From the NCBI GenBank assembly GCA_946481355.1, contig CAMLNH010000181.1:1-5873 (forward strand): a stretch of DNA of 5,873 nucleotides. Reading direction: 5' to 3'. The notes beneath the pieces were generated by a model. The model ran no database searches. It was not told the origin of the DNA and saw only the letters and a list, made by a program, of their open reading frames with translations. The stretch comes from an uncultured Curvibacter sp. (GTDB lineage: Bacteria > Pseudomonadota > Gammaproteobacteria > Burkholderiales > Burkholderiaceae). The translations under genes and the position numbers were made by a program. Below are positions 1 to 5,873 of this stretch, piece by piece. Positions within the stretch are counted from its first letter, which is position 1; each line of letters begins with the position of its first letter.

Positions 1-44
1 ACTGCACCATGGGTGCGTGCATTGCTGGTGCGGTGTCATGGAAA
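1..44. other. Window-edge sequence without a recognisable gene
   Basis: No convincing ribosome-binding site and start codon are seen on either strand. Inverted GCACC/GGTGC elements occur (GCACC-ATG-GGTGC at 4-16). They resemble NtrC half-sites, but the spacing is not the 7 bases of the NtrC consensus. This could be the start of an intergenic region before the next nitrate-assimilation gene. Confidence 0.3.
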
Positions 45-66
45 GCCGGACGAGCGGTTGTCCGGC
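45..66 (-). other. Second downstream hairpin with short T run
   Basis: GCCGGAC (66-60) and GTCCGGC (51-45) form a perfect 7-bp stem around the 8-base loop AACCGCTC, followed by TTTCC. It could be the operon terminator, although the T run is short, or part of a leader for a gene beyond the window. The loop can also be read as the hexamer ACCGCT closed by an A-C mismatch. Confidence 0.4.
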
Positions 67-105
67 AGGGCACGGGCAGCGAGGCGCCGCCGGCAAGGTG
101 AGGGA

Positions 106-125
106 GCCGCCCGGTGCCGGGCGGC
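106..125 (-). terminator. GC-rich hairpin just after the ATPase gene, possible 3' end structure
   Basis: The minus strand reads GCCGCCCG, loop GCAC, CGGGCGGC: a perfect 8-bp stem starting 6 bases after the stop codon. No T run follows (TCCCTCACCTT), so it may be a weak terminator, a pause or an mRNA 3' stabiliser that lets transcription continue into a downstream gene. Confidence 0.5.
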
Positions 126-131
126 AGGGGA

Positions 132-1988
132 TCAGTGCTGGTGGCCGCAGGCTTCGAGGAAGCCGATCAGCTCTTCGCGCAGCTCGTAGTAGCGCGGGTG
201 GCTGAGCAGGGCGTCCCGGGTGCGCGGGCGCTCCAGCGGGACGTCCATGATCTTGCCGATCTTGGCGCGCGGGCCGTTGCTCATCATCACCACACGGTCG
301 GCCAGCAGAATGGCCTCGTCCACGTCGTGCGTGACCATGATGGCCGTGACGCGGTCGCGCGACCAGACTTCCATCAGCACTTCCTGCAGTTCCCAGCGGG
401 TGAGTGCGTCCAGCATGCCGAAGGGCTCGTCGAGCAGCAGCAGCTTGGGTTGCAGGGCGAAGGCACGGGCGATGCCCACGCGCTGCTTCATGCCGTTGGA
501 CAGCTCGCTGGCCCGCTTGTGCATGGCATCGGCCAGGCCCACACGCTGCAGGTAGTAGCTCACGGCGTCGCCGCGCTCGGCCTCGGACACATGGGGGAAG
601 ACACGCGCCACGCCGAGCATCACGTTGTCGTAGGCCGTGAGCCAGGGCACGAGGCTGGGCGCCTGGAAGACGAGGCCGCGGTCCGGCCCGGCATCCTTGA
701 TTTCGCGTCCGCCGAGCACGATCACGCCCTCGGTCACATCGGTGAGACCGGCGATCATGGACAGCACGGTGCTCTTGCCGCAACCCGAGTGGCCGATCAG
801 CGAGATGAACTCACCCTTGGCCATGCGCAGGTCGAAGCCGTCGACCACGGTCTGCGGCCCCTTGGGCGTGGGGTAGACCTTGACGATGTTGGAGAACTCC
901 ACGTAGCGCTCGTCGCCGCTGCGCTGGGACTGGGGCGGTGCATTCTCGGGTCGCAGGCTGGGACCGGCGGTCGCCGCCATCGCTTCGGCTTCGATGCGCT
1001 CTGCCAGTTCGGCGTGGCGCATGCCCAGTCGCGAGGCCAGGGTCGGGCTGCGACCGGCCCGCACGTCGCGCGGCTTCATGACCGGCAGCTGGATCACCTT
1101 GCCGGCGGTCCTGTCCTGGTGCGCATGCGCCATGTGCAGCAGGGTCTGGGTGACCTCGGCACGCAGCTGCTGGTAACGCTTGTCATGGTTGAGCGCGCCG
1201 CGGTCGCGCGGGCGTGGCAGATCCACCCGGAATTCCTGGCCCAGCGTGGCGCCGCGGCCGTCCTTGCCGGGGATGGTCAGGGGGATGACGCGGTCAGCCA
1301 GATAGAGGGCTTCGTCCACGTCGTTGGTGATCAGCAGCACCGTCTTGCGGTCCTCGTCCCAGATGCGGGTGATCTCGTCCTGCAGCTGCGCGCGCGTGAG
1401 CGCGTCCAGTGCCGACAGCGGTTCGTCGAGCAGCAGCACATCGGGGTCGGTGGCCAGGGCGCGTGCCACGCTGACGCGCTGGCGCATGCCGCCCGAGAGC
1501 TGGGCCGGCTTCTTGTCCATGGCGGCGGACAGGCCGACCATGGCAACGTAGCGCCTGACGAGCGCGTCGCGCTCGGCCGCCGACTGGTCGGCCGCCACGC
1601 GGTCCACGGCCAGTGCCACGTTCTCGTGCACGCTGAGCCAGGGCATGAGCGAATAGCTCTGGAAGACGATGCCGCGGTCGGGGCCGGGGCCGGTGACGGG
1701 CGCACCGAGCTTGAGCACCTCGCCCTGGTCCGGCGTGGCCAGGCCTGCCAGCAGGTTCACAAGCGTGGTCTTGCCGCTGCCCGAGAAACCGACAATGGCG
1801 ACGAACTCACCGGGCTCGATGCGCAGTTGGATGTCGCCCAGCACCTGGGTGCGGGCGGCGCCGCTGCCGAAGCCCTTGGAGACGCCACGCAGTTCCAGTG
1901 CGGCGGGGGGCTGTACGGCCGAGAGGGGCGGTGTGGACGGGGAGGACGGCGCGCTGGAGGTCGCCGGGCGCTGGAGTACCGCGTTCAT
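132..1988 (-). CDS. nrtD: Nitrate ABC transporter, fused tandem ATP-binding protein (NrtC/NrtD-like)
   Basis: Cytoplasmic energy-coupling subunit that hydrolyses ATP for nitrate import. The 618 residues hold two complete ABC domains. Domain 1 (about 30-265) has Walker [10 protein letters not shown] (67-75), Q-loop Q110, signature LSGGM (164-168), Walker B VLLLDEP (184-190) and ITNDVDEA at the H-loop, where the switch histidine is N222. Domain 2 (about 362-600) has Walker [10 protein letters not shown] (399-407), Q-loop Q442, signature LSNGM (496-500), Walker B LLLLDEP (516-522) and H-loop H554. A linker of about 90 residues joins them. Both resemble the NrtC/NrtD ATPases, normally separate chains; the NrtA-like C-terminal regulatory domain of cyanobacterial NrtC is absent. 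The ATG at 1988 has AAGGA 7 bases upstream (1996-2000). Domains would pair head-to-tail, so the Asn H-loop shares an ATP site with the altered LSNGM signature. Last gene of the visible operon. Confidence 0.93.
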   Translation of the reverse strand: MNAVLQRPATSSAPSSPSTPPLSAVQPPAALELRGVSKGFGSGAARTQVLGDIQLRIEPGEFVAIVGFSGSGKTTLVNLLAGLATPDQGEVLKLGAPVTGPGPDRGIVFQSYSLMPWLSVHENVALAVDRVAADQSAAERDALVRRYVAMVGLSAAMDKKPAQLSGGMRQRVSVARALATDPDVLLLDEPLSALDALTRAQLQDEITRIWDEDRKTVLLITNDVDEALYLADRVIPLTIPGKDGRGATLGQEFRVDLPRPRDRGALNHDKRYQQLRAEVTQTLLHMAHAHQDRTAGKVIQLPVMKPRDVRAGRSPTLASRLGMRHAELAERIEAEAMAATAGPSLRPENAPPQSQRSGDERYVEFSNIVKVYPTPKGPQTVVDGFDLRMAKGEFISLIGHSGCGKSTVLSMIAGLTDVTEGVIVLGGREIKDAGPDRGLVFQAPSLVPWLTAYDNVMLGVARVFPHVSEAERGDAVSYYLQRVGLADAMHKRASELSNGMKQRVGIARAFALQPKLLLLDEPFGMLDALTRWELQEVLMEVWSRDRVTAIMVTHDVDEAILLADRVVMMSNGPRAKIGKIMDVPLERPRTRDALLSHPRYYELREELIGFLEACGHQH

Positions 1989-2010
1989 GACTCGTTCCTT
2001 GTTGGCGGGT

Positions 2011-2958
2011 TCAGTTGCGGCTCACGAGCTGTTGCAGCATCTGCATCAGGCGGTCGAGGATGAAACCGATGATGCCGATGGTGAACACCGCCACCATGAT
2101 GCGACCCAGGGAGTCGGAGCTGCCGTTCTGGAACTCGTCCCAGACGAACTTGCCCAGGCCCGGGTTCTGCGCCAGCATCTCGGCGGCGATCAGCACCATC
2201 CAGCCCACGCCCAGCGACAGGCGCATGCCGGTGAAGATGAAGGGCAGGGCCGAGGGCAGGATGATCTTGCGCACGCGCGTGCCCAGCGGCAGCTGCAGCA
2301 CACGCCCGACATTGACCAGGTCCTTGTCGACCGAGGTCACGCCGATGGCGGTGTTGATCAGCGTGGGCCAGAGTGAACACAGCGTCACCGTGATGGCCGA
2401 GATCAGGAAACTTTTCTCGAACATGGGCTGGCCGGTCGTCACGTACAGCGCGCTGACCACCAGGGTGACGATGGGCAGCCAGGCCAGCGGCGAGACCGGC
2501 CGGAAGATCTGCACCAGGGGGTTGATGGCTGCCTGCACCACCTTCGACGCGCCGGCCAGGATGCCCAGGGGCACGGCGACGAGTGTGCCGATCAGAAAGC
2601 CGGTGAACACCGTGACCAGGCTGGTGCGGATCTGGTCCAGATAGGTGGCCTTGCCGGTGTACTTGAAGCTGCGCGGCTCGTAGGACGGATCTTCAGCCAG
2701 GCGCTCGGCGTTGCGCTTCTCCTGCCGCTCGTAGAAGGCGGTAGCGCGTTCACGCTCGGCCAGATGCCCTTCCCACAGGCCCTGCGCCTGCTCCAGCACC
2801 GCGACCGGCCCGGGGACTGCGCCCAGGCTGGTCTGGATGCGGGAGGCAACGACCGACCACAGCACGAGGAAGAGCGCAAAGGCGATCACGGGGATGCCCA
2901 CGGACATCATCAGCGCGCGTGGATCGGGGGTGGCGAATTTTTTCAGCAGGGCTTGCAT
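2011..2958 (-). CDS. nrtB: Nitrate ABC transporter, permease subunit
   Basis: Inner-membrane subunit forming the translocation path for nitrate. The 315-residue product belongs to the NrtB/SsuC-type permeases (BPD_transp_1). Hydrophobic segments lie at about 18-39, 113-136, 147-173, 183-206, 236-262 and 285-308, giving six likely membrane spans. The cytoplasmic loop that couples to the ATPase is visible as [22 protein letters not shown] (about 218-239) with the conserved G and I-LP; the EAA triplet itself is not kept. A charged segment of about 50 residues (roughly 60-108, rich in Glu, Arg and Ala, helical in character) separates span 1 from span 2, making the protein longer than the usual 250-280. 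GGAG 7 bases upstream (2966-2969) supports the ATG at 2958. It lies 23 bases after nrtA and 22 bases before the ATPase gene, so the three are co-transcribed. Confidence 0.92.
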   Translation of the reverse strand: MQALLKKFATPDPRALMMSVGIPVIAFALFLVLWSVVASRIQTSLGAVPGPVAVLEQAQGLWEGHLAERERATAFYERQEKRNAERLAEDPSYEPRSFKYTGKATYLDQIRTSLVTVFTGFLIGTLVAVPLGILAGASKVVQAAINPLVQIFRPVSPLAWLPIVTLVVSALYVTTGQPMFEKSFLISAITVTLCSLWPTLINTAIGVTSVDKDLVNVGRVLQLPLGTRVRKIILPSALPFIFTGMRLSLGVGWMVLIAAEMLAQNPGLGKFVWDEFQNGSSDSLGRIMVAVFTIGIIGFILDRLMQMLQQLVSRN

Positions 2959-2981
2959 GGTCGATCTCCGTCAGGTCTGGT

Positions 2982-4376
2982 TCAGACCTTGTCCTTGGCC
3001 TTGAGGCCGATGGGGAACTTGGCGAGGTAGTCGTTGGGCTTGCGGCCGTCGTAGACGACGCCGTCGATGAAGCCGGTCTGCTGGCCCTTGAAACCGTCGG
3101 TCTTGGGGAAGTCGGTTTCCTTGGCCTTGCCCTCAGCGATCAGGGCCTTGGCGGCCTGCATGTAGATCTCGGGGCGGTAGACCTTCTTGGCCGTGTCGAT
3201 GAACCAGTTGTCGGGCTTGGCTTCGGTGATCTGGCCCCAGCGGCGCATCTGCGTCAGGTACCAGATGGCGTCGCTGTAGAAGGGGTAGGTGGCGTAGTTG
3301 CGGAAGAAGACGTTGAAGTCCCGCGCCGGCCGCTTGTCGCCCTTCTCGAACTCGAAGGTGCCCGTCATGCTGTTGGCAATGACGGCCTCGTCGGCGCCGA
3401 CATAGGCGGGCTTGGACAGGATCTTCACGGCCTCGATGCGGTTGGCCATGCTGGCATCCAGCCACATGCAGGCGCGGATCATGGCCTTGAGCACGGCGAT
3501 GTGGGTGTTGGGGTTCTTCTCGGCCCAGCCGCGCGTCACGCCGAAGACCTTCTCGGGGTTGTTCTCCCAGATCTGGTGGTCGGTGATGACGGGTACGCCG
3601 ATGCCCTTGAACACGGCCTGCTGGTTCCAGGGTTCACCCACGCAGTAGCCGTTGATGGTGCCGGCCTCCATGGTGGAGGGCATCTGCGGTGGCGGCGTGA
3701 CCGAGAGCAGCACGTCGGCCTTGGACGTGCCCGTGATGTCGCTGGAGGTGTAGTAGCCGGGGTTCAGACCGCCCGCGGCCAGCCAGTAGCGCAGTTCGTA
3801 GTTGTGCGTGGAGACCGGGAAGACCATGCCCATCTTGAAGGGTTTGCCGCTGGCCTTCCACTTGTCCACCACCTTCTTGAGCACGTCGGCCTTGATCGGG
3901 TGCACAGGCTTGCCGTCCTTCATGGGCAGGTGGGGCTTCATCTCGGCCCAGACCGCGTTGGAGACGGTGATGGCGTTGCCGTTGAGGTCCATGCTGAAGG
4001 CGGTGATCACCTCGGCCTTGGTGCCGAAGCCGATGCTGGCGCCCAGGGGCTGGCCCGCCAGCATGTGCGCACCGTCGAGCTGGCCGTCGATCACGCGGTC
4101 GAGCAGCACCTTCCAGTTGGCCTGGGCTTCGAGTGTGACGTTCAGGCCCTCGTCCTCGAAATAGCCGCGCTCATAGGCGATGACCAGGGGCGCGCAGTCG
4201 GTCAGCTTGATGAAGCCGAACTTGAGGCTTTCCTTTTCCGGGCGCCCGGCCTTCTGGGCCTGGGCCAGAACGGGCAGCCCCAGGGCGACCGAACCGGTCA
4301 GGGCGGCACCCGCTGCACCTTTGAGGACGGTGCGGCGGTTCGGACCATCGACGTTGACGATCTTGGGGTCTTGCAT
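2982..4376 (-). CDS. nrtA: Nitrate ABC transporter, Tat-exported periplasmic nitrate-binding protein
   Basis: Captures nitrate (possibly also nitrite) in the periplasm and delivers it to the NrtB permease. The 464-residue product fits the NrtA/NasF family, usually about 420-460. The N-terminus is a twin-arginine signal: NRRTVLKG (R14, R15), a hydrophobic stretch at about 20-38, and a likely cleavage after AQA near residue 40. The mature part starts with the family pattern [27 protein letters not shown] (about 51-77), then [20 protein letters not shown] (101-120), the substrate-pocket region [14 protein letters not shown] (242-255) and a tryptophan/tyrosine-rich C-terminal lobe. The start at 4376 is supported by the ribosome site, the signal peptide and the upstream leader. 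First gene of the operon; nrtB follows after 23 bases. Related SBPs bind bicarbonate or cyanate; the nitrate assignment rests on sequence pattern plus the adjacent NIT-ANTAR regulator. Unlike cyanobacterial NrtA, it shows no lipoprotein box. Confidence 0.92.
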   Translation of the reverse strand: MQDPKIVNVDGPNRRTVLKGAAGAALTGSVALGLPVLAQAQKAGRPEKESLKFGFIKLTDCAPLVIAYERGYFEDEGLNVTLEAQANWKVLLDRVIDGQLDGAHMLAGQPLGASIGFGTKAEVITAFSMDLNGNAITVSNAVWAEMKPHLPMKDGKPVHPIKADVLKKVVDKWKASGKPFKMGMVFPVSTHNYELRYWLAAGGLNPGYYTSSDITGTSKADVLLSVTPPPQMPSTMEAGTINGYCVGEPWNQQAVFKGIGVPVITDHQIWENNPEKVFGVTRGWAEKNPNTHIAVLKAMIRACMWLDASMANRIEAVKILSKPAYVGADEAVIANSMTGTFEFEKGDKRPARDFNVFFRNYATYPFYSDAIWYLTQMRRWGQITEAKPDNWFIDTAKKVYRPEIYMQAAKALIAEGKAKETDFPKTDGFKGQQTGFIDGVVYDGRKPNDYLAKFPIGLKAKDKV

Positions 4377-4382
4377 GATGAA

Positions 4383-4386
4383 CTCC
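4383..4386 (-). promoter_or_regulatory. nrtA ribosome-binding site
   Basis: GGAG lies 6 bases upstream of the ATG at 4376 on the minus strand, just downstream of the leader terminator. It decides the nrtA start: a longer reading frame extends to 4559, but that would place the promoter, hairpins and terminator inside the protein. Confidence 0.85.
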
Positions 4387-4404
4387 AGTTGCTGGTGGGG
4401 GCAC

Positions 4405-4464
4405 AAAAGAAAAACGGCGCCCATTCCTGTGCCGCCGTGAGGCCGCATGGGAATGGACGCCGTT
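4405..4464 (-). terminator. Regulated intrinsic terminator in the nrtA leader
   Basis: On the minus strand AACGGCGTCCATTCC (4464-4450) pairs with GGAATGGGCGCCGTT (4427-4413) as a 15-bp stem with a single G-U wobble. The interior (4449-4428) can form a further small hairpin, TGC-GCC against GGC-GCA with a TCAC loop. The RNA then runs UUUUUCUUUU (4414-4405, the first two U lying in the stem), a textbook intrinsic terminator. It lies before the nrtA ribosome-binding site, where it would end transcripts before any transporter gene. Its 5' arm overlaps hairpin P2, which makes it an attenuator released by NasR with nitrate. Confidence 0.95.
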
Positions 4465-4468
4465 GTCC
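4455..4468 (-). ncRNA. ANTAR-target leader hairpin P2 (hexaloop AACGGC), antiterminator
   Basis: GGAC (4468-4465) pairs with GUCC (4458-4455) around the hexaloop AACGGC, which again has A at position 1 and G at position 4. The loop and 3' arm (4464-4455) are also the first ten bases of the 5' arm of the downstream terminator, so the two structures exclude each other. This matches the dual-hairpin ANTAR mechanism, in which the protein stabilises P2 and prevents the terminator. The 23-base gap from P1 can hold a separate 5-bp hairpin, UCGUC (4489-4485) with GACGA (4477-4473). The P2 stem is only 4 bp, so it probably needs protein to form. Confidence 0.78.
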
Positions 4469-4490
4469 GGGGTCGTCTTGATCCGACGAG

Positions 4491-4512
4491 ATCGGACCGA
4501 CTTTGGCCCGAC
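4491..4512 (-). ncRNA. ANTAR-target leader hairpin P1 (hexaloop AAAGUC)
   Basis: In the predicted nrtA leader RNA, UCGGGCC (4511-4505) pairs with GGUCCGA (4498-4492) as a 7-bp stem with one G-U wobble; a G-U pair at 4512/4491 can add an eighth. The loop is AAAGUC, a hexanucleotide with A at position 1 and G at position 4. This is the loop signature known for RNA hairpins bound by ANTAR proteins such as NasR and EutV. It begins only a few bases after the predicted sigma-54 start. The pairing is read directly from sequence; NasR binding is inferred from the signature and the neighbouring nasR gene. Confidence 0.85.
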
Positions 4513-4524
4513 TTGTCAGGCATC

Positions 4525-4542
4525 AAGCAGATTGCGTGCCAA
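4525..4542 (-). promoter_or_regulatory. Sigma-54 (-24/-12) promoter of the nrtA operon
   Basis: The minus strand reads TTGGCACGCAATCTGCTT. Compared with the sigma-54 consensus YTGGCACG-N4-TTGCW, the -24 box TTGGCACG is perfect and the -12 box CTGCT has one mismatch. The invariant GG (4540-4539) and GC (4528-4527) are at the exact required spacing. Counting C4527 as -12 puts the start near 4515, just 5' of the first leader hairpin. NtrC- and IHF-type sites sit upstream at appropriate distances, which supports nitrogen-controlled, activator-dependent transcription. Confidence 0.88.
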
Positions 4543-4571
4543 TCAGTTGCCGAAGCCAAAGAATGGCGAGA

Positions 4572-4594
4572 AAGTCATTTCAAATCAATGACTT
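4572..4594. repeat. 23-bp inverted repeat between enhancer and promoter
   Basis: On the minus strand AAGTCATT (4594-4587) and AATGACTT (4579-4572) form perfect 8-bp arms around the 7-base spacer GATTTGA. The dyad lies about 57-79 bases upstream of the predicted start, between the enhancer and the promoter, and overlaps the IHF-like site. It could be an operator for a dimeric regulator, or the symmetry could be incidental to the IHF site. I do not recognise a specific regulator consensus. Confidence 0.55.
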
Positions 4595-4595
4595 G
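4583..4595 (+). promoter_or_regulatory. IHF binding site candidate
   Basis: The plus strand reads AATCAATGACTTG, which fits the IHF consensus WATCAANNNNTTR at every specified position. It lies about 68-80 bases upstream of the predicted start, between the NtrC enhancer and the sigma-54 promoter. That is where IHF usually bends DNA so that the activator can touch sigma-54 polymerase. The consensus is short, so the placement adds much of the weight. Confidence 0.65.
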
Positions 4596-4641
4596 ACGCT
4601 TGTTCCCGGAAACGTTCGGGGCCACTTGCGTGGCGCAGACA

Positions 4642-4664
4642 GGCACTTCTTTTGTGCAATGCAC
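4642..4664 (-). promoter_or_regulatory. NtrC-type enhancer (upstream activating sequence)
   Basis: On the minus strand 4658-4642 reads TGCAC, 7 bases, GTGCC. This matches the NtrC consensus TGCAC-N7-GTGCA at 9 of 10 half-site bases. An additional half-site, GTGCA (4664-4660), lies one base upstream, giving a perfect GTGCA-T-TGCAC palindrome and three half-sites in a row. The site is centred about 135 bases upstream of the predicted sigma-54 start, a usual distance for an NtrC enhancer. This implies activation under nitrogen limitation. Binding by NtrC is inferred from the motif. Confidence 0.75.
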
Positions 4665-4688
4665 CATCAGGCGCGCGCAAGGCGTGCG

Positions 4689-4704
4689 AGGCCGGGGGAG
4701 GCCT
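4689..4704 (-). other. Short GC hairpin directly after nasR stop
   Basis: Immediately after the nasR TGA the minus strand reads AGGCC, loop TCCCCC, GGCCT: a perfect 5-bp stem with a 6-base loop. No run of T follows, so it is not a convincing intrinsic terminator. It may pause polymerase or protect the 3' end of the nasR message. If it does not terminate, nasR transcripts run on into the nrtA leader and meet the regulated terminator there. Confidence 0.3.
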
Positions 4705-5873
4705 TCAGAGATAGTCCGACATGGCCAGCACGGTCTTGGCCACGTCCACCAGGCGGCGGCCCTGGTTCATGGCGGTCTGGCGCAGCATCTTGTACGCATC
4801 GTCCTCGCTGAGCTTGCGCGAGGCCATGAGCAGGCCCTTGGCGCGTTCGATCACCTTGCGCTCGTTGAGTGCGGCGCGTGTGGTCTCCAGCTCGTCGCCC
4901 ATGGCCTGCAGGCGGCGCGACTGCTCCTGCACCATGCCGAGGATGGAGCGTTCCAGGTGCGGGCCCAGCAGGGCCGGGGGCTCGTTGCCAGCCTCGCTGG
5001 CCTGGCGCTGCAGGGCGTCCAGGATGGCCTGCTGGTCGCGCAGGTCGGCATGGGCCTGGGTGATGCGCTCGTCGCAGAGCAGGCGCAGGTTGGCGGCCAG
5101 CTGGTCCTCGAAGCTTTTCATGGCATCGATACGCAGGGTGCAGGCCTCGTACCAGGCCTGGCTGGCGTTGGGGTCCAGGGTGCCGCCGGTGTTCGCCGTG
5201 GCCGCCAGGCGGCGCAACCGCTCCTGCACCAGCAGGGCCTCGGCAGGCTGGCCGGTGTGCCAGGCGCTGCGCACGGCCTCGTCGGAGAAATCGGTGAAGA
5301 CCTGCAGGCAGGCCTCCTGTGCCTCAATCAGGTGCTGCCACTGCTGGCGGTGCGCGGCGTCGATCTGGCCCGAGGCGTAGGCTGCGCCGCCGAAGGCGCG
5401 TTCCTGGCCCGCGTATTCCTTGCCCTGCAGGAAGTGGAAGAGCGCCACCAGGGCGCGCGAGATCTTGGGGTCGGTGGCGCTGTCGGCGGCTTCGAAGACC
5501 ACGTTGAGCAGGCCGGCGATCAGGCGCGTGTAGGTGGCCGTGGCTTCCTCGGCGGGCACGCTCTGGGAGGTGATGCGTCGTCTCAGCGCCGGCAGGCCTT
5601 CGAGCGCATGCAGCACAAAGGCGATGCGGCTGAACAGGCGCGCACCGTTGCGCACGCGGCGCGCATCGGTGTCCAGCGCCTCCAGGCGTGTCAGCACCTG
5701 GGCCTGCACGGCTTCGCACTCGGCCACCTGCTGGGGCAGCGCATCGCCGAAGCGTGCACCGCGCGAGGCGAGGTAGACATTGGAGATGCCACGCTCGCGC
5801 TGCAGAGCGTGCACGAGCCGGCCGATCACGCCGACCAGCTCGCTGGTCAGCGCCAGGTGTTCGAGCTCGCTGA
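4705..5873 (-). CDS. nasR: Nitrate-sensing NIT-ANTAR transcription antiterminator (5' end outside window)
   Basis: Cytoplasmic one-component regulator that senses nitrate/nitrite through an N-terminal NIT domain and binds leader RNA through a C-terminal ANTAR domain to prevent termination. The frame is open to the window edge, so the gene is partial; 388 residues are visible, close to the full NasR length of about 390-430. The first visible part carries the NIT hallmark LQRERGISNVYLASRG (visible residues 23-38), followed by a mostly helical region of about 270 residues. The last 59 residues are a clear ANTAR domain with the core KVIERAKGLLM, then AYKMLRQTAMN and the LVDVAKTVL helix; the gene ends in TGA at 4707-4705. 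It lies upstream of the transporter on the same strand, and the intergenic leader has the RNA hairpins this family recognises. Family knowledge (Klebsiella NasR) gives the role; that it acts on this leader is inferred. The true start is not visible; the GTG at 5829 is probably internal. Confidence 0.93.
   Translation of the reverse strand, partial: SELEHLALTSELVGVIGRLVHALQRERGISNVYLASRGARFGDALPQQVAECEAVQAQVLTRLEALDTDARRVRNGARLFSRIAFVLHALEGLPALRRRITSQSVPAEEATATYTRLIAGLLNVVFEAADSATDPKISRALVALFHFLQGKEYAGQERAFGGAAYASGQIDAAHRQQWQHLIEAQEACLQVFTDFSDEAVRSAWHTGQPAEALLVQERLRRLAATANTGGTLDPNASQAWYEACTLRIDAMKSFEDQLAANLRLLCDERITQAHADLRDQQAILDALQRQASEAGNEPPALLGPHLERSILGMVQEQSRRLQAMGDELETTRAALNERKVIERAKGLLMASRKLSEDDAYKMLRQTAMNQGRRLVDVAKTVLAMSDYL

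Noticed and set aside
1..39. Minus-strand ATG at 39 open to the window edge as a new gene start
   Set aside because: Only 13 codons are visible, with no ribosome-binding site and no recognisable protein beginning.
114..2063. 649-residue plus-strand open frame opposite the ATPase gene
   Set aside because: His/Gly/Ala/Val-rich composition with no recognisable domain. It is the antisense shadow of a high-GC gene whose own product has every ABC motif.
2919..4481. 520-residue plus-strand open frame opposite nrtA
   Set aside because: Low-complexity composition (Gly, Val, Asp, Leu, His) typical of an antisense shadow. It also crosses the nrtA leader terminator on the opposite strand.
4377..4559. 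Upstream in-frame start giving a 525-residue nrtA product
   Set aside because: It would translate through the sigma-54 promoter and attenuator and bury the Tat signal 62 residues inside the protein. The 4376 ATG has a proper ribosome site.
4576..4590. FNR-type box TTGAT-N4-ATCAA
   Set aside because: Only one half-site (TTGAT) matches; the other side reads AATGA.
5827..5829. GTG as the start of nasR
   Set aside because: The frame stays open upstream to the window edge with plausible NIT-domain sequence (LEHLALTSELVGVIGRLV), and the GTG falls inside the NIT domain.
1..5873. Mobile elements, CRISPR arrays, tRNA or rRNA genes
   Set aside because: No transposase, direct-repeat array, cloverleaf or rRNA-like sequence was seen; the region looks like an ordinary, evenly GC-rich chromosomal operon.

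Overview
The window is a nitrate-assimilation uptake locus from a GC-rich proteobacterium. Strong third-position G/C bias, the gene order and the protein sequences suggest a betaproteobacterium of the Burkholderiales, probably Comamonadaceae-like; this placement is an inference from style and family, not a search. All four recognisable genes lie on the minus strand, so transcription runs from high to low coordinates.

Layout in the direction of transcription: (1) 5873-4705 holds the 3' part of a nitrate-sensing NIT + ANTAR antiterminator (nasR), whose 5' end is outside the window. (2) 4704-4377 is a 328-base intergenic region packed with control elements. In order these are an NtrC-type enhancer (4642-4664), a perfect match to the IHF consensus (4583-4595) inside a 23-bp inverted repeat, a sigma-54 -24/-12 promoter (4525-4542), two hexaloop hairpins of the ANTAR-target type (4491-4512 and 4455-4468), and a strong intrinsic terminator (4405-4464). 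The second hairpin uses the 5' arm of the terminator. (3) 4376-2982 is nrtA, a Tat-exported periplasmic nitrate-binding protein. (4) 2958-2011 is nrtB, the membrane permease. (5) 1988-132 is a fused tandem ABC ATPase that combines NrtC-like and NrtD-like nucleotide-binding domains in one chain. (6) 131-1 has no recognisable gene; it carries a GC-rich hairpin just after the last stop and a second hairpin further on.

The parts make a two-input switch. Nitrogen limitation would act through NtrC, IHF and sigma-54 to start transcription. Nitrate would act through NasR, which binds the leader RNA, stabilises the hexaloop hairpins and stops the terminator forming, so that RNA polymerase reads into nrtA-nrtB-nrtC/D. 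The transporter imports nitrate (possibly also nitrite) for an assimilatory reductase that probably lies outside the window. The mechanism is known from Klebsiella nasR-nasF. What stands out here is how completely it can be read from sequence, and the ATPase fusion in which one composite ATP site looks canonical and the other degenerate.
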